Assembly: GCF_000344135.1 (NCBI RefSeq)
Contig: NZ_BAOP01000030.1
Span: forward strand, 1 to 64,000
From: Gordonia malaquae NBRC 108250
GTDB lineage: Bacteria; Actinomycetota; Actinomycetes; Mycobacteriales; Mycobacteriaceae
Direction: 5' to 3'
DNA length: 64,000 nucleotides
Shown here one piece after another: positions 43,290 through 51,564 of the stretch; positions within the stretch are counted from its first letter, which is position 1; each line of letters begins with the position of its first letter. The notes beneath the pieces are model-generated. The model saw nothing but the letters and a program-made list of their open reading frames with translations, did not search any database and was not told the origin of the DNA. Made by a program: the position numbers and the translations under genes.

Positions 43290-44618
43290 TCATTCTTTGA
43301 TCGACGCATACCGGTCGAGGGCGTCCAGCCGTTCGGCGGCGTGGTCGACGATCGGCTCGGGATAACTCCCGGGTCGGTCACCGGTCGGCTTGTGCACCTT
43401 CTTTCCTGGCACTGACCGCAGTTCGGGAATCCAGCGTCGGACGTAGTCGCCCGTCGGGTCGAACTTCTCTCCCTGCGTGGTCGGGTTGAACACCCGGAAG
43501 TAGGGCGAGGCGTCGGTTCCGCAGCCTGCGACCCATTGCCATCCGTGCTGGTTGGACGCGAGGTCGCCGTCGATGAGGAAGTCCATGAAGTGCCGGGCGC
43601 CCCACTGCCACGGCAGGTGGAGGTCTTTGGTGAGGAACGACGCGACGATCATCCGCACACGGTTGTGCATCCAACCTTCGGCCGCTAGTTGACGCATCCC
43701 TGCGTCGACGATCGGATAGCCGGTCCGGCCCTCGCACCACGCTCGAAAGGCTTCCTGGGCGTCGGACCCGGTGTCGTGCGGCATCCGGCGGAACTTCTCG
43801 TTGAACTCGATGTATGCACTGTCGGGACGGTGATGGAGGACGTCGGCGTAGAACTCGCGCCAGCACAATTCGCTGCGGAACTTCGCCGCTCCGTCGTCGG
43901 TGCGCGACCTCATGTCGTGGAGGAGTGTCCGCGGGTGCAGGCATCCAGTCTTCAGATACGCCGACAGCCGGCTGGTTCGGTCGAGGTCGGGGCGGTCGCG
44001 GTTCGTGCCGTAGTCGGCGAGGTCGTCGGTGAGGAAGTCGTGCCACCGGTCGAGCGCGGCAGTCTCCCCCGCAGGCGCGAGTGGCTTTCCGGCCGGCCGC
44101 GGCACGTCCTGCCTACCCTGCATTCCTGTCGGGTCGAGCCATGCCAGAGTCGTGGCGTCACTCGAAGCGGGCAGTCGCCAGCCGTGCTCGTGCCACGCGC
44201 GCTGGTAGGGGCTGAACACCCGATACGGCGTGCCGTCGCCCTTCACGACGCGCCCCGGCGCGACGGCGTACGGCGACCCGGTACGCACCAGCGGCGTCGT
44301 GCCGAGCGCGGTTTCCACCGCCTCGTCTCGCCGACGTCCATACGGCGAGAAGTCGGCCGAGATGTGGACCGATCCCGCGCCGATCTCATCGACCAGTCGC
44401 GGCAGCTCCACTTCGGGGTCACCGTGCAAGATGAGCAGTCTGCCGTCCAACGACTCGTTGAGCGCGGCCAAGCAGCCGAGGAAGAAGTCCGTGCGAGGTC
44501 CCGGCCGAGCCACCTGATCGTCGAGGACGAACACCCCGACCGCCGTGTCCGCATCGGCGGCGGCCGCCGTCAACGTCGGCAGATCATGCACGCGCAGATC
44601 GCGACGGAACCAGACCAC
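43290..44618 (-). CDS. phr: Deoxyribodipyrimidine photolyase
   Basis: The 442-residue flavoenzyme repairs UV-induced cyclobutane pyrimidine dimers with light. It has the N-terminal VWFRRDLRVHDLPTL start, an antenna-binding Rossmann domain, and the C-terminal FAD domain with ELCWREFYADVL, TGYPIVDAGMRQL, GWMHNRVRMIVASFLTKDL, WQWGARHFMDFLIDGDLASN and the TGSD/Trp electron-transfer region. Length is typical of class I CPD photolyases. It starts at GTG and converges with the lipocalin gene, stops 2 bases apart. Confidence 0.94.
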   Translation of the reverse strand: MVWFRRDLRVHDLPTLTAAAADADTAVGVFVLDDQVARPGPRTDFFLGCLAALNESLDGRLLILHGDPEVELPRLVDEIGAGSVHISADFSPYGRRRDEAVETALGTTPLVRTGSPYAVAPGRVVKGDGTPYRVFSPYQRAWHEHGWRLPASSDATTLAWLDPTGMQGRQDVPRPAGKPLAPAGETAALDRWHDFLTDDLADYGTNRDRPDLDRTSRLSAYLKTGCLHPRTLLHDMRSRTDDGAAKFRSELCWREFYADVLHHRPDSAYIEFNEKFRRMPHDTGSDAQEAFRAWCEGRTGYPIVDAGMRQLAAEGWMHNRVRMIVASFLTKDLHLPWQWGARHFMDFLIDGDLASNQHGWQWVAGCGTDASPYFRVFNPTTQGEKFDPTGDYVRRWIPELRSVPGKKVHKPTGDRPGSYPEPIVDHAAERLDALDRYASIKE

Positions 44619-44732
44619 CGAAGGGTTCGCTCGAGACTCGATAGGACAACTCCTGTCTGTTCACGACATGCTCTGCACCATCCACGGACCGCGTTTGTTA
44701 CGGTAGTCCTCGCGCAGGTCACCCTGCGCAGC

Positions 44733-44806
44733 GCCGATGTAGTTTAGTGGTAGAACATCAGCTTCCCAAGCTGAGAGTGCGGGTTCGATTCCCGTCATCG
44801 GCTCCA
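44733..44806 (+). tRNA. tRNA-Gly(CCC) with encoded CCA
   Basis: The acceptor arms GCCGATG and CATCGGC pair fully, the anticodon loop TTCCCAA (anticodon CCC at 44765-44767) is closed by TCAGC/GCTGA, and the T arm contains GGTTCGATTCC. Discriminator T and CCA follow. The gene marks the host-side border of the prophage and is the likely integration site. Confidence 0.95.
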
Positions 44807-44833
44807 GGTCAGAGGGGATTTCGTCTTCGACGC

Positions 44834-44854
44834 TTACTCCTACCATTACTCCTA
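44834..44854. repeat. Direct repeat TTACTCCTA x2, 12-base period
   Basis: TTACTCCTA occurs at 44834-44842 and 44846-44854, about 30 bases past the tRNA-Gly. Short direct repeats beside a tRNA attachment core are typical of integrase arm-binding sites, but no second set or integrase is visible to support this. Confidence 0.4.
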
Positions 44855-44978
44855 TGGGGCATTGTCAGTCCCTCTTCCGTACCCCGAGCTGCCTGCCGTA
44901 CTCGGCGAGGTCTGCCCGCACACGCTCGATCGCGGTGACGTCCGGGGTGAGGCTGACTGGGCGCGTAGCCTGTTCGAT

Positions 44979-45260
44979 ATGACCGCACCTCAGCCCAATC
45001 CGTACCAGCAGCAGCCGCAAGGCTACGCACCTCAGCCCGGCTACGCTCCGCCGCAGCAGGGCTACCAGCAGCCCTACCCGCCGCAGGGCTACGCCCAGCC
45101 CGTCTACCAGCAGCCGATCCAGCAGGCCGCCAGCGGAGCCCAGTACGTCCGCCAGCAACAGGGCCATTCCATCATCAAGCACATCCTGTTCGGGTGGGTC
45201 ACGATGTACATCTACACGATCTACCTCGCGGTCAGCCCGAATCACTACTTCCACGCCTGA
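44979..45260 (+). CDS. Pro/Gln/Tyr-rich small membrane protein, probable prophage moron
   Basis: The 93-residue product has a low-complexity N-terminal half of QGYAPQPGYAPPQQGYQQPY type and one C-terminal hydrophobic segment (about residues 68-86, ILFGWVTMYIYTIYLAV). It is the only gene running against the late operon, has TAGCCT exactly 7 bases before its ATG (leaderless promoter) and its own terminator. That context fits a gene expressed from the prophage state, such as a superinfection-exclusion or envelope-modifying factor; no function can be read from the sequence. Confidence 0.75.
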   Translation: MTAPQPNPYQQQPQGYAPQPGYAPPQQGYQQPYPPQGYAQPVYQQPIQQAASGAQYVRQQQGHSIIKHILFGWVTMYIYTIYLAVSPNHYFHA

Positions 45261-45272
45261 CGCCGGAACGCA

Positions 45273-45312
45273 GAAAAGCGCCCCAACCTCCGAAGAGGTT
45301 GGGGCGCTTTTC
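45273..45312. terminator. Bidirectional terminator at the end of the late operon
   Basis: A perfect 18-bp stem, GAAAAGCGCCCCAACCTC with its complement, closes a CGAA tetraloop. The A run at the left and T run at the right serve both the plus-strand moron and the minus-strand late operon. Confidence 0.95.
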
Positions 45313-45333
45313 AGTTCACGATGCAACGAGATG

Positions 45334-45777
45334 CTACGGGTCCTCCGGGTGGTGCTTCGCCGCGATCGCATCCTGACGATCCAGACGGACCGCGAGCTCG
45401 TCGAGCCGACCCGCGAGCGCCTGATCACCCGCACGCCGCGCGACGCGATCCTCCCGGACCTCCGCACCGATCGTCTCAACGAGCGCCTTAACCTCGCCGA
45501 CCGCGTCGGACACGTCGTCGAGGTCATACCGCATCGGCCGCGGATGCGAGTTGACCGTCGACTCGCGGATCTCCTCGATCGTCTTCGCCTGCTCCTCGAC
45601 CTGCTTCGCCGTCTCTTCGTGCCGGACGCCACCCTTTCGGGCGATCACGATCGCAGTGACGCCTGTGACGGCCGCCGCGATGAGCGCGGCGGCGTTGTCG
45701 ATGAGTCGAGCGACAAGATCGAAGACGCTGTCAGCCTGGGCCTGCTCCGCAACCCACACCGACCACGCGCCGGTCAC
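45334..45777 (-). CDS. Phage membrane-anchored coiled-coil protein of the lysis cassette
   Basis: The 147-residue product has one membrane helix near its N terminus (about residues 22-43, DNAAALIAAAVTGVTAIVIA) then a charged coiled coil (HEETAKQVEEQAKTIEEIRE) and a helical C terminus. Its GTG overlaps the holin stop as GTGA. Such proteins follow the holin in many actinophages and may be a second holin-like or spanin-like factor; DUF2746 is a possible family assignment. It is the last gene of the late operon. Confidence 0.75.
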   Translation of the reverse strand: MTGAWSVWVAEQAQADSVFDLVARLIDNAAALIAAAVTGVTAIVIARKGGVRHEETAKQVEEQAKTIEEIRESTVNSHPRPMRYDLDDVSDAVGEVKALVETIGAEVREDRVARRAGDQALAGRLDELAVRLDRQDAIAAKHHPEDP

Positions 45778-45977
45778 TCGCGGTCCTTGCTGAGGATCGG
45801 GGTGTGCCACGCGGCCATCGTCGAACCACCCGACCCGAGGAGTGCTGCAGCAACGGCGAGCCACAGCGAAGCCTGCGTGTCGGCGATCAGCCCGTAGGCG
45901 ACGGCGACCGGAACGAGCGCGGTCAACAGAACGTAGATCCGCGCACGACGTGCCGGCGTCAGCCTGGGGAGCTTCAT
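45774..45977 (-). CDS. Putative holin
   Basis: The 67-residue protein has a basic start (KLPRLTPARRAR) and two hydrophobic helices (VLLTALVPVAVAYGLIA and LWLAVAAALLGSGGSTMAAW) joined by a short loop, with a charged end. Size, topology and position just after the endolysin block fit a holin that permeabilises the membrane. Its ATG overlaps the preceding gene's stop as ATGA. Confidence 0.78.
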   Translation of the reverse strand: MKLPRLTPARRARIYVLLTALVPVAVAYGLIADTQASLWLAVAAALLGSGGSTMAAWHTPILSKDRE

Positions 45978-46261
45978 GCGACCACCCGCCGATCACGCAC
46001 GAGCGCCTTCAACTCATCGATCGCGGCGCCGAACAAGATCTCCCGAGATCCTGCGCCGTCCGCGTTGTCGATGACGACGACCGGCGTCGCGACGGGTCGA
46101 TCGGGTGCGCATGTTTCGTGGAACTCGCGGACATCAGCGAGCGCCTGCTCGTCCTGCTGAACGTCGCGGACTTCGAACGGGATTCCGTGCTTGGTCAGCA
46201 TCTTCTTCATGACCGCGCACGGTCCGCAGTTCGGCTGCGAGTAGACGACCGCGGAGATCAC
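45974..46261 (-). CDS. NrdH-like glutaredoxin/thioredoxin-fold protein
   Basis: The 95-residue product has the redox motif CGPC (VVYSQPNCGPCAVMKKMLTK) and the following GIPFEVRDVQQDEQA segment typical of NrdH redoxins, with the cis-Pro region ATPVVVID. NrdH normally reduces class Ib ribonucleotide reductase; here the gene is inside the lysis cassette, overlapping both the endolysin stop (GTGA) and the holin start. The GTG start is set by that overlap. Confidence 0.85.
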   Translation of the reverse strand: MISAVVYSQPNCGPCAVMKKMLTKHGIPFEVRDVQQDEQALADVREFHETCAPDRPVATPVVVIDNADGAGSREILFGAAIDELKALVRDRRVVA

Positions 46262-47280
46262 TTCTTCACAACCTTCGAGACGCCGGACGGATCCCACACG
46301 AGGTCTGCCTTCTCGAACTCCTGGATGCGGCCGCCAGTCCCGTTGTCGCGCTCGTCCGACGTCGGCCAACCGAGCACGGGCTCGTAGCCATCACGGGCGA
46401 AGCGTTTGAAGATCTCGCCGCCCACCGGATGCCCGACCTCGCCGTCCTTTCGGTAGATGACGGCGCGCTCGAATGCCTGGATGACGCCACCGTTGATCGT
46501 GGTCGCGACGTTCACCGGGTAGCCGTAGACCTTCTCCCAGCCGTGCTCGCCCCACGTCTCGAAAATCGCGTTCGGGATCGCGAATGCGCCTGTCACCGCA
46601 GTCCAGTAGACGTAGCCGCCGGCAAACTTGGCGAAACGGCCGCGACCACCAGGCGTCGACTTCTCTCCGACGGTCTCGCGGGCGCCGAGCCACAGATTCT
46701 TCGCTGCGCACTCGTCGATCCGGTTGATGACCGGTGCCGGCGGGGCGGGTGCGAGGTAGCTGCGCAGGTCAGCTTCGAAGACGTCCCACGGGAAGTTCGG
46801 GCCGACGTCGGTGTGGTTGCCGATACCGAGGACGGTCGTGACGAAGTTGTGGTCGCTGATGCAGGCGATGTCGCCCTTGCGGTATGGGCGCGACTGGACG
46901 ACGGCCCGCAGGTAGGGGTACTTCTTGGCGTCCTGCGCGAAAGTCCACGCGGCGATGCGGATCGCGTTGCGGAACTTCGCCAGCCACACCTCGCGCGACT
47001 GCGCAGCCCGGGACCCGGCGAAGCAGAGGTTGATCGACCGGTTGTTGGCGTCGAGGACCGCCCACGCGCCGTAGTCGGTGTCGACCATCGCGACGAGCGT
47101 CTTGTCGTCTGCGATGTAGTGGTACGAGAACGCACCGGAACTGTTGCCGCTGCGGACGAGGTTCTCGGCCGTCGCCGATCCCTCCTCTGTGTGGAGGAAG
47201 AAGTACGGCACTCGGGCACCGTTGCGTGACTGGCGGTTCGGCCCGAGCAACTCGAGGTACCGGAATGTTGGCTTGCTCAT
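46258..47280 (-). CDS. Endolysin: N-acetylmuramoyl-L-alanine amidase with LGFP repeats
   Basis: The 340-residue lysin has an N-terminal amidase_2-like domain with zinc ligands in FFLHTEEGS and GNHTDVGPNFPWD, and a C-terminal cell-wall-binding region of about 150 residues with LGFP-type repeats (KVYGYPVNVAT, VGHPVGGEIF, PVLGWPTSDERDN). LGFP repeats occur in proteins of mycolate-layered bacteria, which matches the proposed host. The start follows GGAGGAACATC. Confidence 0.9.
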   Translation of the reverse strand: MSKPTFRYLELLGPNRQSRNGARVPYFFLHTEEGSATAENLVRSGNSSGAFSYHYIADDKTLVAMVDTDYGAWAVLDANNRSINLCFAGSRAAQSREVWLAKFRNAIRIAAWTFAQDAKKYPYLRAVVQSRPYRKGDIACISDHNFVTTVLGIGNHTDVGPNFPWDVFEADLRSYLAPAPPAPVINRIDECAAKNLWLGARETVGEKSTPGGRGRFAKFAGGYVYWTAVTGAFAIPNAIFETWGEHGWEKVYGYPVNVATTINGGVIQAFERAVIYRKDGEVGHPVGGEIFKRFARDGYEPVLGWPTSDERDNGTGGRIQEFEKADLVWDPSGVSKVVKK

Positions 47281-47302
47281 GATGTTCCTCCTGGAATGCG
47301 AA

Positions 47303-47326
47303 GGGCCCCGCCGGTGAGCGGGGCCC
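47303..47326 (-). terminator. GC-rich hairpin before the lysis genes
   Basis: A 9-bp stem, GGGCCCCGC with its complement, closes a 6-base loop between the last tail gene and the endolysin. No T run follows on the minus strand, so it may only slow transcription or protect the mRNA end. Confidence 0.5.
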
Positions 47327-47350
47327 GTTGGGTGGATAGTCGGAAGGTCG

Positions 47351-48415
47351 TCAGTCGACGATGTAGCGGAGCTGCCCCGTCACCACGAGGCCCTCCGTGT
47401 ACTGGTTGACGATGCGCGGGTACCCGGTGTCCGGCTGAGCCGGAGAAGACGCCGCCGACCGCCACGCCCTCATGCGGACATCCACCGACGACGACGCAGC
47501 GAAGATCAGTCCCGACGTCGAGCCCGACGAACACAGGACCTGTGCTCGCCAATCCATGAGCCCAGTCGCTGGTGTCGCCAGATGTGCCGGGCACCAGCGG
47601 TCAGTCGTGTACGTCCCGACCGGCGCGGGCAGCGCGACAGAGATGTTTCCCCACCGGAAGTCACTGCCGGAGGTTCCTTTGCGGATCTCGAACTCGCCGT
47701 ACAGCATGTTCCGGATGATCTTGTAGCGGCCGACCATGATGCCGCCCGTGCCCAAGACGACGTTGCCGCCGCCCGCCGACGTGAGCTGCGGAGCCCATGT
47801 CGACCACGGCTGCAGATTCGACTCGATGATCGACCACGAACCGTCGGTGAGTCGCCTGTACCGCCACGCGTTCGTGTCTGTGACGAGCTCGGTGCCGACC
47901 GGTGCGTCGACCAGCTGAATCCATTGCGCCTGCAGCGTGTGCAGCGGGCCGCCCTTCCCTCCGTACGGGGCGATCGGGAACACCGCAGACCCGGTGAGTT
48001 GACCGGTGTTCGGTGCCATACGCACGACGGCGAGCGGAGCCTCGTAGACGGTGCCCGGTGTGCGCGTCGGCGTCGGCGGGTTCACCGCGCCCGGCGTGCC
48101 CTGCTTGATGTCGAGGACCGCTGTCGACGCGCCGAGGCCCGCCCACACCAGTCGCAGGACCACCAGATCGAGGCGGACCTGGCTGCCGGTGTTCGCTGCG
48201 AGCTGCAGCTGCCGGGCCGCCGTTTCGACGGTGGACACACCGCAGACGAGTGCACTGCCGGCGGCGACCTGGACGGTCCGCTGCAGGCCGGTGACCGCAG
48301 TGACCTTGAAATCGTCCGGGGTGCGGACCATGAACGGGACACCCGCGCGCGCCCACCGCCCTGCACCGGTCGACTCGGTGACAGTGCCTTGGGTGCCGAA
48401 GTAGGTGATCGCCAT
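47351..48415 (-). CDS. Minor tail protein (paralogue B)
   Basis: The 354-residue product has an N-terminal half of about 160 residues shared with the next upstream protein (VAAGSALVCGVSTVETAARQ, RLDLVVLRLVWAGLG, KQGTPG, VYEAPLAVVRM) and a divergent C-terminal half with beta-rich, W-containing strands. It is likely a baseplate or tail-tip protein contacting the cell wall. It follows the paralogue after one base. Confidence 0.78.
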   Translation of the reverse strand: MAITYFGTQGTVTESTGAGRWARAGVPFMVRTPDDFKVTAVTGLQRTVQVAAGSALVCGVSTVETAARQLQLAANTGSQVRLDLVVLRLVWAGLGASTAVLDIKQGTPGAVNPPTPTRTPGTVYEAPLAVVRMAPNTGQLTGSAVFPIAPYGGKGGPLHTLQAQWIQLVDAPVGTELVTDTNAWRYRRLTDGSWSIIESNLQPWSTWAPQLTSAGGGNVVLGTGGIMVGRYKIIRNMLYGEFEIRKGTSGSDFRWGNISVALPAPVGTYTTDRWCPAHLATPATGLMDWRAQVLCSSGSTSGLIFAASSSVDVRMRAWRSAASSPAQPDTGYPRIVNQYTEGLVVTGQLRYIVD

Positions 48416-48416
48416 G

Positions 48417-49490
48417 TCAGACCACCGAGTACAGCAGGCTGATGACGATGACCTTGGGGTTGGATCTCGCGCTGCCGATGAGCGGGATGCCCTTCCCGGT
48501 GCCGTTCGTGGAGTCGGTGGCGCGCATCGGCTTCATGCGGCAGTCCGCGCCCGACGTCGGCGAGTACATCAACGCCGTGGTCTCGCCGCCCTTCACCAGC
48601 GCCTGGATCGGCCAGTCCATCAAGCTCTCATCCGTGGTGTACAGGTGGCCTTCGAGCCACCGGTCGGCGAAGTTCGTGTCCGGCCCATAGCCAGGTGGCA
48701 TGTCGATCGTCAGGTCACCGGCACCGAAGTTCCACCCCGCCGACCCGGTGCGGACCTCGATCTCACCGATCAGGAACTGGTCGACGACCTTGAACCGGCC
48801 ACGTCGCACACCGCCGGTGCCGAGGCTCGCTGTTCCGGCCTGGACGTTGCCGTCGCCCTTGTAGCGGATGATCGGGTCGAAGTACTTCCACGGGCTGTTG
48901 ACGTCGGTGACGAGCGTCCACGAACCATCCGAATTGCGGCGATACGTGCGCGTGGTGCCCTCAATCGCCATCTCCGCCCCGGTCGCGCCGTCAGCGATCG
49001 CACAGTACGACTCCTGCGCGATCCGCATCCGGCCACCGAGGCCACCGTAAGTCGCGACATTGAAGATGTTCGGGCTGGTGATCGTCGTTACCGACGTGCC
49101 GACCGACACGACAGCCAGCGGCATCTCGTACGTCGCCCCTGCTGAGCGGGTGAGCGTCGGGAGGGTGCTCGACCCGGACGTCCCCTGCTTGACCACGATC
49201 GACACCGCCGACGACGGCCCCGCCCACACCACGCGCAGCACGACCACGTCGAGCCGCGTGCCGCCAGAGTTGGCGGCGAACGTCAGTGACGTCGCCGCGT
49301 CAGACTTCACGGTCACGCCGCACACCTGCGCGGTACCGGCGGCGACAGACACAGTGCGGGTGCCTGCGGCGGTGGTGACTCGGAGGTCGTTCGGGCCGTC
49401 GACGAGTGCGGGCGGCGCGATCCGGAGGAACCGTCCGGCCTCCTGCGACTCGCTGACCGGGCCTTGGAACCCGGCAGTGGACATCACCAT
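48417..49490 (-). CDS. Minor tail protein (paralogue A)
   Basis: The 357-residue product shares with paralogue B the pattern VAAGTAQVCGVTVKSDAATS, RLDVVVLRVVWAG, KQGTSG, TYEMPLAVVSV, and then has its own C-terminal region including RRNSDGSWTLVTDVNSPW. The ATG at 49490, with GGAG upstream, overlaps the stop of the Gp37-like gene as ATGA. Confidence 0.78.
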   Translation of the reverse strand: MVMSTAGFQGPVSESQEAGRFLRIAPPALVDGPNDLRVTTAAGTRTVSVAAGTAQVCGVTVKSDAATSLTFAANSGGTRLDVVVLRVVWAGPSSAVSIVVKQGTSGSSTLPTLTRSAGATYEMPLAVVSVGTSVTTITSPNIFNVATYGGLGGRMRIAQESYCAIADGATGAEMAIEGTTRTYRRNSDGSWTLVTDVNSPWKYFDPIIRYKGDGNVQAGTASLGTGGVRRGRFKVVDQFLIGEIEVRTGSAGWNFGAGDLTIDMPPGYGPDTNFADRWLEGHLYTTDESLMDWPIQALVKGGETTALMYSPTSGADCRMKPMRATDSTNGTGKGIPLIGSARSNPKVIVISLLYSVV

Positions 49491-50650
49491 CAGCGTCTCC
49501 TTCGTTCTGCGGCGACGTTCGCCGCGAGTTTCCGCACCGCCTGGACCACGACGGCCTCGGGTGGTGGGGTGGGTGCGCCGATGCGCGGCGTGTACCCGAC
49601 TTCGCCGTTGTCGCTGGCAGCGAGCTTGATCTGGCTGATCGGTGACCGCCAGTCGATCCCGGCGACCTGCCCGCCTGCGAGGTCGCCGAGTTGGTAGTCG
49701 TCCCACGCTGACCACGGCATCGCGTCCTCGACGGTGAAGTTCGCTGTGATGCCGCCCCGGACGCCGGCGAGAGTTGCCGCACCCTTCGCCACCGGGTCTG
49801 AGGTGCCGGCGTCGACGTAGATCTCGGGGAGCCCGTACTTGCCGAGGCTCGCCGCCAGGTCGTCATCGCGCAGCTGTGTGTACTGCTTGTTCACGCCGTC
49901 GCCGGTTCCGCCGATCGTCGCAGTGTGCGCCGTCGGCGCAGTGAACGTCAGGTTGCCCTTGACCAGTTCGGCTTCGTCCCACAGCAGCCACGGCTGCACA
50001 CGCATCGGGACCGCATCGACGATGACGGTGCCCGGTGCGACGCCGGAGTCGGCGAGTGTCGGCGGCGGCTCGTCGCCCGGGCCGAGCGTTGTCACCGTCA
50101 AGCCGAGGTTCGCGGCGGCCAGGGCGTCCTCGATGAGTTCAGCGACGGTGTCCATGCGCGCTTTGATGGTGACGATCGGCGACGGGTCCGGGTCAGGTGC
50201 CGGAGCGATGACGATGGGGACGCCGGTGCGGACGACGATGTCGGCAAGGATCGCCTTGATGACGGTCTCGGCTGGGCCGGTGCGGGTGTCGAACTCGGCA
50301 TAGCCCTGCTGGTTGAGCGTGCCGAGCGGGTTCTGCCGAGCCAACAGGGCCTTGAGCCAGATCCAGTCGTCGACGAGCGTCAGCTCCATCTGCCACGACC
50401 CGCGGTTCCGGTCCAACTGCAGGTCCATCTCGGTGACTCGGCCGGTCCACGGGCGCCGGTGGTCGACGCGCGCGAGAACGACCTCGTCGGTCAGGGCTGC
50501 GATCTGACCGAACAGCGGGTGCAGCTCGGGGACGATCACGCTGCCGGTGCCGACCTGGTTCCACGTCCACACCACATCGAGGTCGGTGTAGGGCAGTTCC
50601 CCGATGAGCCGGTTGTCTCGGTCGGCCAGCGACAGGATCGGCAACATCAT
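49490..50650 (-). CDS. Gp37-like phage tail protein
   Basis: The 386-residue protein resembles the ReqiPepy6 Gp37-like family of actinophage tail proteins: PILSLADRDNRLIGELPYTD at the start, WTGRVTEMDLQLDRNRG, and a DDYQLGDLAGG-QVAGIDWRSPISQIKL C-terminal section. It occupies the position of the tail hub or Tal-like protein, directly after the distal-tail gene with a 1-base overlap. Confidence 0.82.
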   Translation of the reverse strand: MMLPILSLADRDNRLIGELPYTDLDVVWTWNQVGTGSVIVPELHPLFGQIAALTDEVVLARVDHRRPWTGRVTEMDLQLDRNRGSWQMELTLVDDWIWLKALLARQNPLGTLNQQGYAEFDTRTGPAETVIKAILADIVVRTGVPIVIAPAPDPDPSPIVTIKARMDTVAELIEDALAAANLGLTVTTLGPGDEPPPTLADSGVAPGTVIVDAVPMRVQPWLLWDEAELVKGNLTFTAPTAHTATIGGTGDGVNKQYTQLRDDDLAASLGKYGLPEIYVDAGTSDPVAKGAATLAGVRGGITANFTVEDAMPWSAWDDYQLGDLAGGQVAGIDWRSPISQIKLAASDNGEVGYTPRIGAPTPPPEAVVVQAVRKLAANVAAERRRR

Positions 50651-51564
50651 CAGTACGCCCCCAGGAACATCGGCTCGAGGGTGACGCGCACGTTCGATCC
50701 CGGACCAGCCGAGGCCATCTCGACCACGAGCGGCACCTGGTCACCAGCAGGGACAGGCTCGAAGCGACGGTTGTCGAGCTTGTGCCACGCCCGCGCCCCC
50801 GACTCGTCGAGCACGTCGCGGCGGATCGGGTTCGTGATGATCGTCAGCCGCTCGCCGTCGCCGAGGAACGGGACCGCCGTCGTCGCACCAGGCGTACCAA
50901 TCGTCGCCTGCACCGGGCCGGTGATCTCCCACGTGAGCCACGAATCGACATCACCGGGGTTCGCGATCTCCACGCCCGACGACGAGTTGTTGCCGGCCGA
51001 GATCATCAACGGTGGCCCGACGCCGGTCGCGCCGCCGTAGTAGTCCTCCGTCGCGACCTCCTGATACGGGAAGTCAATCGGGACCGGCTGCCCCTTCCAG
51101 AACGGTTCATCGTCGACCAATTCGACGTCGTACTCGACGAGACCGCGGATGTCGGGCATCTTCGTGAGCTTGTGCCCGATCGACTCCAGGCGCAGGTCCA
51201 GCCACCGCGACTGCCCATCAGCAGTGCAGGTGAGCCTGCCTGCCGACGTCGGCGACACACTCGCGCGGACACGACGATCCAACGTCCGCCACGCGGCCCC
51301 TCGACGGTACTGCCCGCCGAGCGCGGCGACCTCTGCAGATGCGCGGGTATCGCACACCTGCAGAGTCGCCTCCACCGTCGCAGGCTTCCACCGTGTGCCG
51401 TTGTAGCGGCGCCCGGCCGGAGTCGGCGTCGTCAGCTGCTCGAAGTCCGGAAACAAGATCCCGTCGATGCCTTCGCCGAGGATGACTCCGGCAGTGCCGT
51501 CGAGCCAGTCCCACGTCGACCCGTCGGGGCCGGTCCAGTCGAGCCGGACACCACTATCAGACAA
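50650..51564 (-). CDS. Distal-tail-like minor tail protein
   Basis: The 304-residue product is the first gene after the tape measure, where siphoviruses encode the distal tail protein. It has LDWTGPDGSTWDWLDGTAGV near the start and YDVELVDDEPFWKGQPVPID in the middle, features of the actinophage tail family. I chose TTG at 51564 because GGAGG lies 6 bases upstream and it overlaps the tape-measure stop by 8 bases; the frame extends further upstream inside the tape-measure gene. Confidence 0.78.
   Translation of the reverse strand: MSDSGVRLDWTGPDGSTWDWLDGTAGVILGEGIDGILFPDFEQLTTPTPAGRRYNGTRWKPATVEATLQVCDTRASAEVAALGGQYRRGAAWRTLDRRVRASVSPTSAGRLTCTADGQSRWLDLRLESIGHKLTKMPDIRGLVEYDVELVDDEPFWKGQPVPIDFPYQEVATEDYYGGATGVGPPLMISAGNNSSSGVEIANPGDVDSWLTWEITGPVQATIGTPGATTAVPFLGDGERLTIITNPIRRDVLDESGARAWHKLDNRRFEPVPAGDQVPLVVEMASAGPGSNVRVTLEPMFLGAY

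Noticed and set aside
44661..44846. Minus-strand frame reading MTGIEPALSAWEADVLPLNY
   Set aside because: It is the antisense translation of the tRNA-Gly gene, a well-known false protein.
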